From an uncultured Paenibacillaceae bacterium (lineage in GTDB: Bacteria > Bacillota > Bacilli > Paenibacillales > K13): 64,000 bases of DNA. Of the stretch, positions 8,070 to 16,933 are shown piece by piece (positions within the stretch are counted from its first letter, which is position 1; each line of letters opens with the position of its first letter). The position numbers and the translations under genes are program-made. Where the stretch lies: contig CAJXLT010000008.1 in NCBI GenBank assembly GCA_913056365.1, positions 1 to 64,000 of the forward strand. The letters run 5' to 3'. Under the pieces are notes generated by a model, which saw nothing but the letters and a program-made list of their open reading frames with translations, ran no database searches and was not told the DNA's origin.

Positions 8070-8963
8070 ATGGAATTATTGAAAAAGATCATGATGGACA
8101 AGTTGGCAGCCATTTCTTTATCCATCGTTGCGGTCACGATTGTTGTCGGGATATTCGCTCCATTGTTCGCGCCACACGACCCCTATGAGGTTCACATGGA
8201 GCTTCGTTACGCATCCCCCTCATGGGAGTATTTGCTTGGCAACGATCATCTGGGAAGATGCGTCTTATCCAGATTGATTTATGGCATTCGTCCCAGCGTG
8301 CTGTGGGTATTAGCCGCATTAGCTTTGTCAGTTGGAATTGGCGCGATTCTGGGGTTTATTGCCGGCTACTTCAGGGGGAAGACGGATGCTATTCTAATGA
8401 GAATTTGCGATGTGATGCTGTCCTTCCCTGGATATGTGATGACATTGGCGTTAATCGGTGTTTTGGGTGTCGGATTCGAGAATATATTGCTAGCATTCAT
8501 ATTGAGTAAATGGGCCTGGTTCGCCAGGGTTATCCGAACGGCTGTAATGCAGTATGCGGAATCCGAATATGTCAAGTACGCCAAAGCCATCGGTGTCAGC
8601 AACATGAAAATCATGGTTAAGCACATTGTGCCAGTATCCTTCTCCGATATTGTAGTGGTTGCCAGCAGCTCCTTCGGCGCTATGATTTTGCAAATTTCAG
8701 GATTTTCATTTCTGGGGCTAGGCATTCAAGCACCGCATGCGGAATGGGGCATGATGTTGAACGAAGCGCGGGAGGTCATGTTCTCGAGGCCGGAGCTCAT
8801 GCTAGCGCCTGGCTTAACGATTATTATTGTCGTGATGGCCCTTAATTTTGTGTCTGATGCGCTGCAAGTTGCGTTAGATCCTAAATTAATGAGCTCCCAA
8901 AACAAGTCTTACCGAAACGCAACAACCTCTGCAGGTAAGCTTCAAGGAAAAGAGGTGGCTTAA
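8070..8963 (+). CDS. cntC: CntC-like ABC permease, set 1
   Basis: Second permease subunit (DppC/NikC type, 297 aa). It has an N-terminal helix, the family stretch LLGNDHLGRCVLSRLIYGIR after about residue 55, and the EAA-loop region YVKYAKAIGVSNMKIMVKHI, which contacts the ATPases. The start follows the cntB stop without a gap. The C-terminal tail beyond LDPKLMSS is unusually polar and lies just before cntD. Confidence 0.88.
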   Translation: MELLKKIMMDKLAAISLSIVAVTIVVGIFAPLFAPHDPYEVHMELRYASPSWEYLLGNDHLGRCVLSRLIYGIRPSVLWVLAALALSVGIGAILGFIAGYFRGKTDAILMRICDVMLSFPGYVMTLALIGVLGVGFENILLAFILSKWAWFARVIRTAVMQYAESEYVKYAKAIGVSNMKIMVKHIVPVSFSDIVVVASSSFGAMILQISGFSFLGLGIQAPHAEWGMMLNEAREVMFSRPELMLAPGLTIIIVVMALNFVSDALQVALDPKLMSSQNKSYRNATTSAGKLQGKEVA

Positions 8964-8965
8964 TC

Positions 8966-9790
8966 ATGGACCATCTATTAGAGGTTTCAAATTTGAAAAT
9001 TTGGGATAGCAGCACCGGCAAGGTGATTGTGCCGAATAGTTCCTTTCACGTCAAGCAAGGAAGCTGTCTGGCCATTGTAGGAGAAAGCGGCAGCGGGAAA
9101 TCTGTAACCTGCAAAGCCGTGATGAAATTGAATAAAGCAGGCATTCGCCAAGCAGGAGACATCTTGTTCAAGGGAGAGAACCTGAGCGATCTTTCAGAAA
9201 AAGATATGAGGAAGAAGAGAGGAAAACAGCTGTGTATGATTTTGCAAAACGGTATGCGCGCCTTTGATCCCTCCTGTGTGGTAGGTACTCACTTCCTGCA
9301 GATGCTGGCCGTACATTTTGATTGGAGTCGCGACGAGATGACGACCAAGCTGAAGCATGCGATGGAATGCGTAATGCTGAAGGAGCCGCTCGCGGTGATG
9401 AACCAATATCCACATCAATTATCGGGCGGCATGCTGCAGCGGCTCATGATAGCGTTGGCCATCGTACTAGAGCCTGACATCATTATCGCGGATGAGCCGA
9501 CAACAGCGCTCGACACCATCTCGCAGTATGAAGTTGTGGAACAATTTATCCGATTGCGGGAAAGAATGGGATGTTCGATGATCTTTGTTTCACATGATTT
9601 GGGAGTCGTGAAGAAAATAGCGGATGAGGTTCTGGTCATGAAAGACGGGATCATTGTGGAAAAAGGGACGACACGCGCCATCTTCTCTGGGGCTCAGCAT
9701 GAATATACCCGTTACTTAGTATCTACGAAGCTTGCGCTGAGTCATCATTTTGAGCAAATCATGGGAGGCGTTAGCGTTGCTGAGCGTTGA
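8966..9790 (+). CDS. cntD: CntD-like ABC ATPase, set 1
   Basis: Oligopeptide/nickel-type ATPase, 274 aa. Walker A GESGSGKS at 39-46, a signature motif in the variant form LSGGMLQR (normally LSGGQ), Walker B IIIADEPTTALD and the H-loop SHDLGVVK. The C-terminal portion is short for the DppD family. It begins two bases after cntC and overlaps the next ATPase gene by 14 bp, which suggests coupled translation of the two ATPases. Confidence 0.88.
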   Translation: MDHLLEVSNLKIWDSSTGKVIVPNSSFHVKQGSCLAIVGESGSGKSVTCKAVMKLNKAGIRQAGDILFKGENLSDLSEKDMRKKRGKQLCMILQNGMRAFDPSCVVGTHFLQMLAVHFDWSRDEMTTKLKHAMECVMLKEPLAVMNQYPHQLSGGMLQRLMIALAIVLEPDIIIADEPTTALDTISQYEVVEQFIRLRERMGCSMIFVSHDLGVVKKIADEVLVMKDGIIVEKGTTRAIFSGAQHEYTRYLVSTKLALSHHFEQIMGGVSVAER

Positions 9791-10520
9791 TCATGTTGAG
9801 AAATTTTATAGAAAAGGCGGAATGTTCTCCGGGGAAAGGCAGCATGTGTTGAAAAACATTAGTTTTGCCTGCAAGCAAGGGGAAAGTCTCGGCATTATCG
9901 GGGAAAGCGGCAGTGGTAAATCCACGTTGGGGCGCTTGTTATTAGGCATTGAAAAACCGGATCATGGAACGATCTTATTTGAGGAACAGCGTGTACAAAA
10001 TCGCAGAACGAGATTAGGAAATATCAGTGCCGTATTTCAAGACTACACTTCCTCCATCAATCCGTTCTACACCGTGGAACAGGCTGTTATGGAGCCCTTG
10101 AAGTTGCAAATGAAAGTGCCAGAGGATAGAAAAAGCAAGTTGGTGACGCTACTACATCAAGTAGGATTAGACTCGTCCTATCTCAAGAAATATCCGCATG
10201 AGTTGTCAGGAGGGGAGGCACAGCGGGTATGCATAGCAAGAGCCGTAGCAACCGAACCGAAATGCATATTATTTGATGAGGCAATCAGCTCATTGGATGG
10301 ATCCGTTCAAATTCAGGTGCTTGAGTTGTTGAAGAGCTTGCGAAACATTTATAACATGGGGTATATCTTCATCACCCATGATATTCAAGCTGCGGCTTAT
10401 ATTTGCGACAAAGTCATGATCATTCGAAGCGGTCAGATCGAAGAGATGGTCGATGTCGAACATCTTAAGGACGTTCAGTCCGCCTATGCTAAGAAGTTGT
10501 TGCAGATGATCATATCTTAA
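9777..10520 (+). CDS. cntF: CntF-like ABC ATPase, set 1
   Basis: Second ATPase (DppF/NikE type), about 247 aa. Walker A GESGSGKST, signature LSGGEAQR, a Walker B ending in FDEAISSLD (DEA instead of the usual DEP) and the H-loop THDIQA. The start is set at TTG 9777: GGGAGG at 9763-9768 is 8 nt upstream, and the product then begins at the conserved first strand (LSVDHVEKFY). Pairs with CntD under the CntBC permease. Confidence 0.85.
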   Translation: MLSVDHVEKFYRKGGMFSGERQHVLKNISFACKQGESLGIIGESGSGKSTLGRLLLGIEKPDHGTILFEEQRVQNRRTRLGNISAVFQDYTSSINPFYTVEQAVMEPLKLQMKVPEDRKSKLVTLLHQVGLDSSYLKKYPHELSGGEAQRVCIARAVATEPKCILFDEAISSLDGSVQIQVLELLKSLRNIYNMGYIFITHDIQAAAYICDKVMIIRSGQIEEMVDVEHLKDVQSAYAKKLLQMIIS

Positions 10521-10560
10521 CTAAACGATAGGAACATTGGGAGTGGAGGGAGCAAGTGTT

Positions 10561-11748
10561 GTGAGAGGAGCTCTGTCTTGGCCTTTTTTGCGGCTATATG
10601 TATTGACTTTTTCATATTTTAGCGCCAATGCGATCCTGAACGTGGTGATTCCTTTGAGGGGGGATTCGTTAGGCGCTACGAATACAACGATCGGGATAAT
10701 TATGGGCGCTTACTTATTTACGACCATGTTCTTTCGACCGTGGGCCGGACAATTGATTCAGAAGCATGGGCCGATCAAGGTGCTGCGCGCCATACTTATT
10801 ATCAATGGAGTGGCTTTAATTCTATACACGTTTACCGGGTTAGGGGGATATTTCGTTGCCCGCGTCTTGCAAGGCGTATGTACCGCCTTTTTCTCTATGG
10901 CATTGCAGCTCGGCATTATTGATGCGCTGCCGGACAAGGATCGTTCGCAAGGGATATCGATGTATACTTTATGTGCGTATATGCCAGGAATTATCGGTCC
11001 ATTGCTTGCCTTAGGCATTTGGCAAGCTGGGGATACACATGTTTTTACAGTGGTTATGGTCGTACTTGCCCTCTTTACAGGGTTGGTTGGCTACAGCGCT
11101 AAGATGGATAATAAAGAAGCGGAAACTGCTCCGGCACAGACAGAGCAGGGTGCAACGATAAGGAAGTCTTTCAGCCAATTGATCAAAAACCCTTACTTAT
11201 TTAAGTGCAGTGTTCTGATGCTGGCGGCTTCTGCCGTATTCGGCGCAGTGACAACCTTTATTCCGCTATATGCTTCACAAATCGAAAGTGGCAACGCGGG
11301 GATTTATCTCATGCTACAGGCAGGTACTGTAGTATTGGTACGGTTTCTATTAAGGAAGAAAATCCCTTCTGATGGCAAATGGCATGCCACTTTTGTTGTA
11401 GGGATCATGCTCATGCTGGCAGTAGCGGCGCAAAGTGTAAGTTTTGCCATCGTGGGCGGAGCAGCTTTTTTCTATGTAGGCGCTGTATTGATGGGAGCCG
11501 CTCAGGCACTCCTTTACCCAACGTTGACAACGTATTTGACCTTTGTATTGCCGAAGACGAATCGCAACGTGTTACTTGGATTGTTCATCGCGATGGCTGA
11601 TTTAGGCGTTTCCCTGGGTGGTGTCGTGATGGGCCCTGTTGCAGATCTCTCCTCTTACTCTTCTATGTTTACGATGTGTGCGATTCTGGGTGCGGTCATG
11701 ATTATCTTTGCCTTTGATCGACGGAAGATTCCGATGGGATCAGGATAA
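10561..11748 (+). CDS. cntE: CntE-like MFS exporter (predicted opine efflux)
   Basis: Twelve-helix major facilitator protein, about 395 aa, with the typical break between halves near the TEQGATIRKSF loop. The last gene of the S. aureus cnt operon, cntE, is also an MFS exporter that releases staphylopine. The identical position here supports that role, although MFS substrate cannot be read from sequence. GTG 10561 is chosen because GGAGGG ends 10 nt upstream; TTG at 10537 has a poorer site. It closes operon 1. A Zur-like box begins 8 bp after its stop codon. Confidence 0.78.
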   Translation: MRGALSWPFLRLYVLTFSYFSANAILNVVIPLRGDSLGATNTTIGIIMGAYLFTTMFFRPWAGQLIQKHGPIKVLRAILIINGVALILYTFTGLGGYFVARVLQGVCTAFFSMALQLGIIDALPDKDRSQGISMYTLCAYMPGIIGPLLALGIWQAGDTHVFTVVMVVLALFTGLVGYSAKMDNKEAETAPAQTEQGATIRKSFSQLIKNPYLFKCSVLMLAASAVFGAVTTFIPLYASQIESGNAGIYLMLQAGTVVLVRFLLRKKIPSDGKWHATFVVGIMLMLAVAAQSVSFAIVGGAAFFYVGAVLMGAAQALLYPTLTTYLTFVLPKTNRNVLLGLFIAMADLGVSLGGVVMGPVADLSSYSSMFTMCAILGAVMIIFAFDRRKIPMGSG

Positions 11749-11755
11749 CGGATAA

Positions 11756-11776
11756 GAATCGTTATTATTACTACTT
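11756..11776 (+). promoter_or_regulatory. second Zur-like palindrome
   Basis: Matches the Zur box at 16 of 20 defined positions. The core of the left arm (AATCG) and the central ATTAC are intact; mismatches are at positions 1, 8, 17 and 19. It lies 8 bp after the stop of the MFS gene and about 415 bp before cntL2. No good -10 precedes it, so it may control a promoter overlapping the end of the MFS gene, or be a remnant of an operon duplication. Confidence 0.5.
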
Positions 11777-12008
11777 TATCCTCACCAGAAATATTAGCCA
11801 AGCAGCTGGCGCATCGCTGTCAAGACAGAATTGCTGGCCGAATCGCAAGCAGTCGATTTCTTTTAGGACAAATCACGTTTCAGTGAAGGGATAGATGGGG
11901 CAATAGTGGTTGCCAATATGGTTAAAAACATTGCTTTCTGTCACAAGAAGCAAAGCGAAGCTGGACCTCACTCCTTCATAGTATGAAGTAATGCTATATG
12001 ATGTACTC

Positions 12009-12050
12009 AAGACGGCACCTCTGGACTAACCAGAATGACCGTCTTTTCTT
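12009..12050 (+). terminator. terminator or attenuator before metallophore operon 2
   Basis: Outer arms AAGACGG (12009-12015) and CCGTCTT (12039-12045) enclose an inner TCTGG/CCAGA hairpin, with TTTTCTT after it. It could end read-through from operon 1, or attenuate a long leader if transcription starts at the Zur-like site. Confidence 0.65.
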
Positions 12051-12191
12051 GTATGACGGGAATATTGATCATTAGGGGCTATTTATAATTTATCACTTTT
12101 ATGTAATACTGTGATTGAAAATTGAAATAGATAGGAGGGATATCAACCCGGATTCAGCGGTCAGTACTTTATAACAAAGGAGGGATAGTTA

Positions 12192-13007
12192 GTGAAAGGC
12201 AAGTATGCATTAATGCTTGCATTGCAAACGTACAATTACGAACTTACTTTATTAAACAACTACGTACAACAATGCTCAGAGTGCTTTGAGCTCTTACAGG
12301 CTAAGCTGGATGCCCTGTGTCGTTATATTGTGTACGAAGGCAATCATAGCATCTGGGACGAGTGGGGACATCTCCAAGAAATTGATGCGCTTGGCAACCA
12401 ACTTCGCATTACAAGCAATCAGGCACTTTGTAGTTTGGAGAAGTTTCAGTGTCAGAGGCTGCTTGAGCAGCAAGACAGTATGAGCGAATATTTGGCGAGG
12501 CTGTCTGCGGAAGTGAAACAAGAAATTCCGAAATTTCATCTTCAGTCCAATTCGCGCATCTTATTTATTGGATCCGGCGCACTCCCAATTTCCCCTTTGA
12601 TTCTTTGCCGTGAGACGGGTGCTGAGGTATTGTGTGTGGATATTGACCGGGAAGCGGTATATTTCGGTACCAGGATTGCAGAGTCACTGGGCATGCACAA
12701 GAAGGTCCGGTTTATCGGAACCTATGAAGAGGGATTGGATTACATTCGACAAGCGACGCATATTTTTATTGCCTCTCTGGTAGAAGGAAAAGTTGAGCTG
12801 CTGGAAATGCTGAAGTCCGAACTCCCCGGGGATGCCATTGTTGTATTAAGATATGGAAACGGTTTAAAATCACTATTTAATTACCCATTTGAACAAAACA
12901 TGGCGACTGGGTGGAAGATGACTCCTTTAATCAGACAGGATAGCTTTTACGATACGGCGATTCTTACATTCAGGTCTAGCCTTGTGGAAGAGGTGTATGA
13001 CAGGTGA
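12192..13007 (+). CDS. cntL: second CntL, nicotianamine-synthase-like enzyme
   Basis: Paralogue of the gene at 3313 with the same length (271 aa) and domain plan. The SAM-binding segment is FIGSGALP at 126-133 and the acidic strand end is DID at 150-152. The shared C-terminal block (RYGNGLKSLFNYPF versus RYGDKLKSLFNYPM) identifies it firmly. GTG start with AAAGGAGGG 8-10 nt upstream; the stop overlaps the GTG of cntM2. This set has no cntK, so it either shares the D-histidine made by the upstream CntK or uses L-histidine, as the Pseudomonas enzyme does. Confidence 0.88.
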   Translation: MKGKYALMLALQTYNYELTLLNNYVQQCSECFELLQAKLDALCRYIVYEGNHSIWDEWGHLQEIDALGNQLRITSNQALCSLEKFQCQRLLEQQDSMSEYLARLSAEVKQEIPKFHLQSNSRILFIGSGALPISPLILCRETGAEVLCVDIDREAVYFGTRIAESLGMHKKVRFIGTYEEGLDYIRQATHIFIASLVEGKVELLEMLKSELPGDAIVVLRYGNGLKSLFNYPFEQNMATGWKMTPLIRQDSFYDTAILTFRSSLVEEVYDR

Positions 13008-14323
13008 GGAATGAATCCGATGCAGCTCCCTTTGGTCATACCTTAATCATCGGAGCAGGACCAGCCGGTATTCATGCAGTAGTAAACTGGAGTGGCGCCT
13101 CTACTTGTATAGGTTTGTTGAACCGAAAGGGAGAACATGCACAAAAGGTGAAAAAAATGTTGGAAGAAGCCTCCTACCGGGTAAAATGTGATGTTTTTGT
13201 TTCAGGTAAGGAGGGGTTGTCCGGATCGGCAACGATTGATCACTATTACGAAGGCTACCAAGAGTTGGAGGATAGTTGGGATACGGTTTTGATCTGTACG
13301 CCGTGCGATAGTTATGCGAGCGTCTTAGCTGAATTGCAGGTGGAGAAGCTGCGGAAGGTGAAGCAACTGATCTTGATTTCACCGGGAATAGGTTCCAATG
13401 CCTGGGTTCAAAGTCTGTTGGGAGAGGAATGCAAACGGATAGAGGTAGTCAGCTTCTCCACTTATTATGCCGCTTCCAAATTCATAAATCTTCAAGCTCC
13501 TCTCACATCGGTGGTCAAAGGGTTGAAACGGAAGATTAGAATCGCTTCCAACCGATCAGATCAGACCATATGCCCGCCTATTCAAAAGCTGATGGAAACT
13601 ATGGGGATTGCCTGCGAGATTGTGGAATCGCCGATAGAAGCGGAAAGTTACAGCATTACGACTTATGTACATCCTCCGTTATTCATGAATGAGTTTGCAC
13701 TGAACGAAATTTTCTCCCAAACCACATCGAGAAAGTACATGTACAAACTGTATCCAGAAGGCCCTATTACGCCGGGTGTCATCAAGAGTATGGTCCTGTT
13801 GTGGAAGGAAGTCTCGCAAGTCCTTCAACAGCTTGGTGTCCCACCTATCAATTTATTGGAATTCCTTAATGACGATAATTATCCTGTTCTTGAACAAAGT
13901 ATCAGTAGAGAGGAGATTGAGAGCTTTCCGGCTATGGACCCGGTCAGGCAAGAGTATCTGTTGTATGTCAGATACAGCTCACTTCTCATTGATCCTTATT
14001 CTTCACCGGATGAGCAAGGGAAGTATTTTGAATTCTCAGCTGTTCCGTTCAAACAGGTGGTACGGAATCATAACGACTATTGGCAGCTTCCGCGTGTCCC
14101 TCATGAAGATTACTGCAAGTTGAACGTATTGTACGAAATGGGACGTCAGCTGAATGTGCCGATGCCTCAGTCCCGCTGCTTGATCGAGCAGTATAGAAAC
14201 AAGGTGTTCTCCTTTATGGAGCAATACGGAACCGAACAGTTGCATCCAGGATGGGAGCACGAGCATATAGTAGAACAAGCCTTTGCTATTTTGCAGGCGA
14301 TGAAGATCAATGTCCGTAGCTGA
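13004..14323 (+). CDS. cntM: second CntM opine dehydrogenase, 2-oxoglutarate-type (Ala at specificity site)
   Basis: 439-aa opine dehydrogenase of the same family. NAD(P)H loop GAGPAG at 17-22; Arg41 aligns with S. aureus Arg33 (NADPH preference). Blocks ISPGIGSN, SPIEAESY and YVHPPLFMNEF are kept. Ala157 (bases 13472-13474), within FSTYYAASK, replaces the Asp of pyruvate-specific enzymes. In published work Ala here permits 2-oxoglutarate, as in the pseudopaline and bacillopaline enzymes. The product is therefore predicted to be bacillopaline-like with D-His, or pseudopaline-like with L-His. GTG start overlaps the cntL2 stop. Confidence 0.9.
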   Translation: MRNESDAAPFGHTLIIGAGPAGIHAVVNWSGASTCIGLLNRKGEHAQKVKKMLEEASYRVKCDVFVSGKEGLSGSATIDHYYEGYQELEDSWDTVLICTPCDSYASVLAELQVEKLRKVKQLILISPGIGSNAWVQSLLGEECKRIEVVSFSTYYAASKFINLQAPLTSVVKGLKRKIRIASNRSDQTICPPIQKLMETMGIACEIVESPIEAESYSITTYVHPPLFMNEFALNEIFSQTTSRKYMYKLYPEGPITPGVIKSMVLLWKEVSQVLQQLGVPPINLLEFLNDDNYPVLEQSISREEIESFPAMDPVRQEYLLYVRYSSLLIDPYSSPDEQGKYFEFSAVPFKQVVRNHNDYWQLPRVPHEDYCKLNVLYEMGRQLNVPMPQSRCLIEQYRNKVFSFMEQYGTEQLHPGWEHEHIVEQAFAILQAMKINVRS

Positions 14324-14391
14324 TCGGAATCCTAAGGCAACATATATGTTGAAACAGAGTGATGCAAATGAAAGGAGGATCAGATTATAAC

Positions 14392-15987
14392 ATGTTTGGT
14401 AAGCGCTATCATAAAACTGTCAGTGTGAGTTGGATTGTACTCGTATTTGTCCTGATCATGACAGGATGCATGCCGGATGATAAGCGAGCGAATCAGACAC
14501 AGTCGTCTGCTGCTGGGACTGGGCAGGATGAGTCAAGCGACAGCAAGGCGGTAACCATTATCCACAGTCTCCCAGTCGATACCCTCGATCCTCATCTCGG
14601 CTGGATTGCGCTCCGGGCTGGAGTTACAGAAACACTGCTGCGTCTGGACGACAATATGCAGGTTACTCCCTGGTTGGCAAGCAAATGGGAAGCCAAGGAT
14701 CCGGTGACATGGGTATTCACGCTGCGGGACAATATCAGCTTCCAGGATGGAACGAAGCTGGATGCCGCCGCGGCAAAGGCTTCATTCGAGAGAGGCATTG
14801 CCGACAGTAAGGCGCTAGCGGCTTCGTTGAAAATCGCTTCCATTGAAGCAAATGGCCAAGAGCTTACGTTTACGACGAAGGAGCCGCATCCGGCGTTTCC
14901 GAACGAGCTTGTTCACCCGACAGCCAGCATCATAAGTGTTGCTGCTGAAGAGGCCATGAGCAAGGAGGCTTTCAATCAATCTCCGGTTGGCACTGGACCA
15001 TTTAAGGTGACGGCATTCGTTCCCGGCAAAGAGATTACACTCGTTCGCCATGATAGCTATTGGGATGAGTTGGCCAAATTGACGGATGTCACGATTCAGT
15101 TTAATGCCGATGCCAACGTCAGGACACTGGCTTACCAGTCTAAGCAAGCGGACATCGTGTATCATCTGGCCCCGGAATCGCTTGAACGAATCGAGAAGGA
15201 CGAAGAACTGACCGTACAGTCTGTTACGAGCCTGCGTACTCATTATTTCACTTATAATCCAGCCAGCACGAATGTTGCAGATCTCCGTGTGAGGCAGGCT
15301 TTAGATAAACTGATTGATCGCGAAGCGATTGTGAAGGAGATTATGCTCGGCCACGCCATGCCAGCTAACGGCCCGTTCAATGCTACGCTGCCGTTCGGCA
15401 ATAAGGACGCTGCTCAAATGCTGGATCAAGCTGGGACCTTGAAGCTGCTTGAAAGTGTCGGCTATACGAAAGGTGCAACAGGCAAGCTGGAGAAGGACGG
15501 CAAGCCGCTTGTGCTCAAGCTGATTGCGTTCAGCGGCATTAACCCTGAGCTTCCACTTATTCCGCTGTTGCTTCAATCTGAAGCGGCCAAGGTAGGCATT
15601 ACAATTGAGATCGTTTCGGTGGAATATCCCGGTGAATACATTAAGAACCATACCGATTGGGACCTATCGACAGCGAGTTATCTTACTTCCCCTCGCGGTG
15701 ACGGAGGTTCGTTCCTTCATTCGGCTTATGTCCCTGGAGGGGCCTACAATCCGACCAATATTCATATCAATAATTTGGAACCTATTCTCAAGGAATTGAA
15801 CAAAACCGGCGACGTTGCAAAACGCCATGCATTAACCCGTCATGCAGTTGAAGTCATACAGGAAGCGATGCCGCATTCCTATATTGTTCATCCCAACATA
15901 TTAGTGGGCATTCATCAACGAGTGAGTAATTGGAAGCCGGGGGCAGAAGAATTTTATATTGTGACGAACAAAATGGATGTGAAGTAG
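14392..15987 (+). CDS. cntA: CntA-like ABC substrate-binding lipoprotein, set 2
   Basis: SBP_bac_5 family lipoprotein, 531 aa, strongly diverged from the copy at 5471. Signal peptide with basic start (FGKRYHK), a hydrophobic stretch and lipobox IMTGC (Cys26). The following Ser/Gln/Gly-rich linker is typical for a lipid-tethered protein. Predicted to bind the metal complex of the second opine. ATG 14392 gives a standard signal peptide, but GGAGG at 14374-14378 is then 13 nt away; the in-frame ATG at 14365 is the alternative. Lies 68 bp after cntM2. Confidence 0.85.
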   Translation: MFGKRYHKTVSVSWIVLVFVLIMTGCMPDDKRANQTQSSAAGTGQDESSDSKAVTIIHSLPVDTLDPHLGWIALRAGVTETLLRLDDNMQVTPWLASKWEAKDPVTWVFTLRDNISFQDGTKLDAAAAKASFERGIADSKALAASLKIASIEANGQELTFTTKEPHPAFPNELVHPTASIISVAAEEAMSKEAFNQSPVGTGPFKVTAFVPGKEITLVRHDSYWDELAKLTDVTIQFNADANVRTLAYQSKQADIVYHLAPESLERIEKDEELTVQSVTSLRTHYFTYNPASTNVADLRVRQALDKLIDREAIVKEIMLGHAMPANGPFNATLPFGNKDAAQMLDQAGTLKLLESVGYTKGATGKLEKDGKPLVLKLIAFSGINPELPLIPLLLQSEAAKVGITIEIVSVEYPGEYIKNHTDWDLSTASYLTSPRGDGGSFLHSAYVPGGAYNPTNIHINNLEPILKELNKTGDVAKRHALTRHAVEVIQEAMPHSYIVHPNILVGIHQRVSNWKPGAEEFYIVTNKMDVK

Positions 15988-15988
15988 C

Positions 15989-16933
15989 ATGCTCACGCAA
16001 TGGTTAACCCGCTTTGTCCAACTGGTCATCGTGTTGTTATTCTTAAGTGTCGTCACATTTGTTCTGCTGAAGCTGGCTCCGGGCGATCCGGTGCTGGCTA
16101 TCATACGCGCGAGCGACGGTGCGTTGTCGCAGGCCGATCAGGAAGTGGTACGCGAGTCGCTTGGACTGAGTCGTCCTCTCTACGAACAGTATGGAAGCTG
16201 GTTGCTCCACGTTGTACAGCTTGATTGGGGGCAATCCCTGACAAGCAATCGGGAAGTCTGGGACATCTTGATTGAGCGTCTGCCTGCAACGGTGTATTTG
16301 GCTCTTGGCGCGATCGTTGTGCTCATTGTCATTGCCTTCCCGCTTGGTGTATTGGCTGCGACATATCATAACAAAGCACCCGATGCGTTGAGTCGGATGA
16401 TCGCGCTGCTCGGCGCATCCGTGCCCAGCTTTTGGCTTGGCTTGATACTCATTTATGTATTTGCCTATCAGCTCAACTGGCTACCTACATTGGGAAGCGG
16501 AAGTCTTCGACACCTCGTCTTGCCTTCCTTGACGCTTGGATTCGTCATGGCTCCGGAATACATTCGATTATTGCGCGCCGGTCTGTTAGAGACGTTCTCA
16601 CACGATTATATCAAGGCAGCACGGGCAAGAGGAATTTCCGAATGGCGCATTATGTTTCGGCATGCGATACGTGCGGCCTTGCTGCCCATTGTTGCGGTAT
16701 CCGGGATCAGTCTTGGCGCATTGCTGGCTGGTTCCGTCGTTACGGAATCCATATTCGGTTGGCCGGGACTAGGCAGCATGGCGATCGAAGCGATCCGGCT
16801 GCGTGACTATCCGGTAGTGCAAGGATACGTTATGTTCTGTGGCGTATGTTTTATAGCGGCCAACTGGCTTTCGGATGCCGGTACGGCTGCGCTGGACCCT
16901 CGTATTCGAATGCGAAAGGGACGGCGGGTATGA
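15989..16933 (+). CDS. cntB: CntB-like ABC permease, set 2
   Basis: DppB/NikB-type permease subunit, 314 aa. N-terminal helix LVIVLLFLSVVTFVLLKLAPGDP, a typical start of this family; the EAA-loop segment YIKAARARGISEWRIMFRHA; ending TAALDPRIRMRKGRRV. The start is one base after the cntA2 stop; the stop overlaps cntC2 by ATGA. Confidence 0.87.
   Translation: MLTQWLTRFVQLVIVLLFLSVVTFVLLKLAPGDPVLAIIRASDGALSQADQEVVRESLGLSRPLYEQYGSWLLHVVQLDWGQSLTSNREVWDILIERLPATVYLALGAIVVLIVIAFPLGVLAATYHNKAPDALSRMIALLGASVPSFWLGLILIYVFAYQLNWLPTLGSGSLRHLVLPSLTLGFVMAPEYIRLLRAGLLETFSHDYIKAARARGISEWRIMFRHAIRAALLPIVAVSGISLGALLAGSVVTESIFGWPGLGSMAIEAIRLRDYPVVQGYVMFCGVCFIAANWLSDAGTAALDPRIRMRKGRRV

Larger units (their letters stand above)
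11749..12191 (+). other. 443-bp intergenic leader between metallophore sets
   Basis: No intact gene. It contains a Zur-like palindrome (11756-11776), a short open frame that resembles a coding relic (about 11749-11880, ending at TGA, with no start and no recognised relative), and a hairpin with a T-rich tail (12009-12050). An AT-rich stretch (about 12070-12130) and two Shine-Dalgarno-like GGAGGG sites precede cntL2. No convincing -35/-10 pair was found immediately before cntL2. Confidence 0.6.

Noticed and set aside
12060-12135. A Zur box or clear promoter immediately before cntL2
   Set aside because: ATGTAATACTGTGATT resembles the operator only if one base is skipped, and TTGATC to TATAAT leaves just 13 bp.
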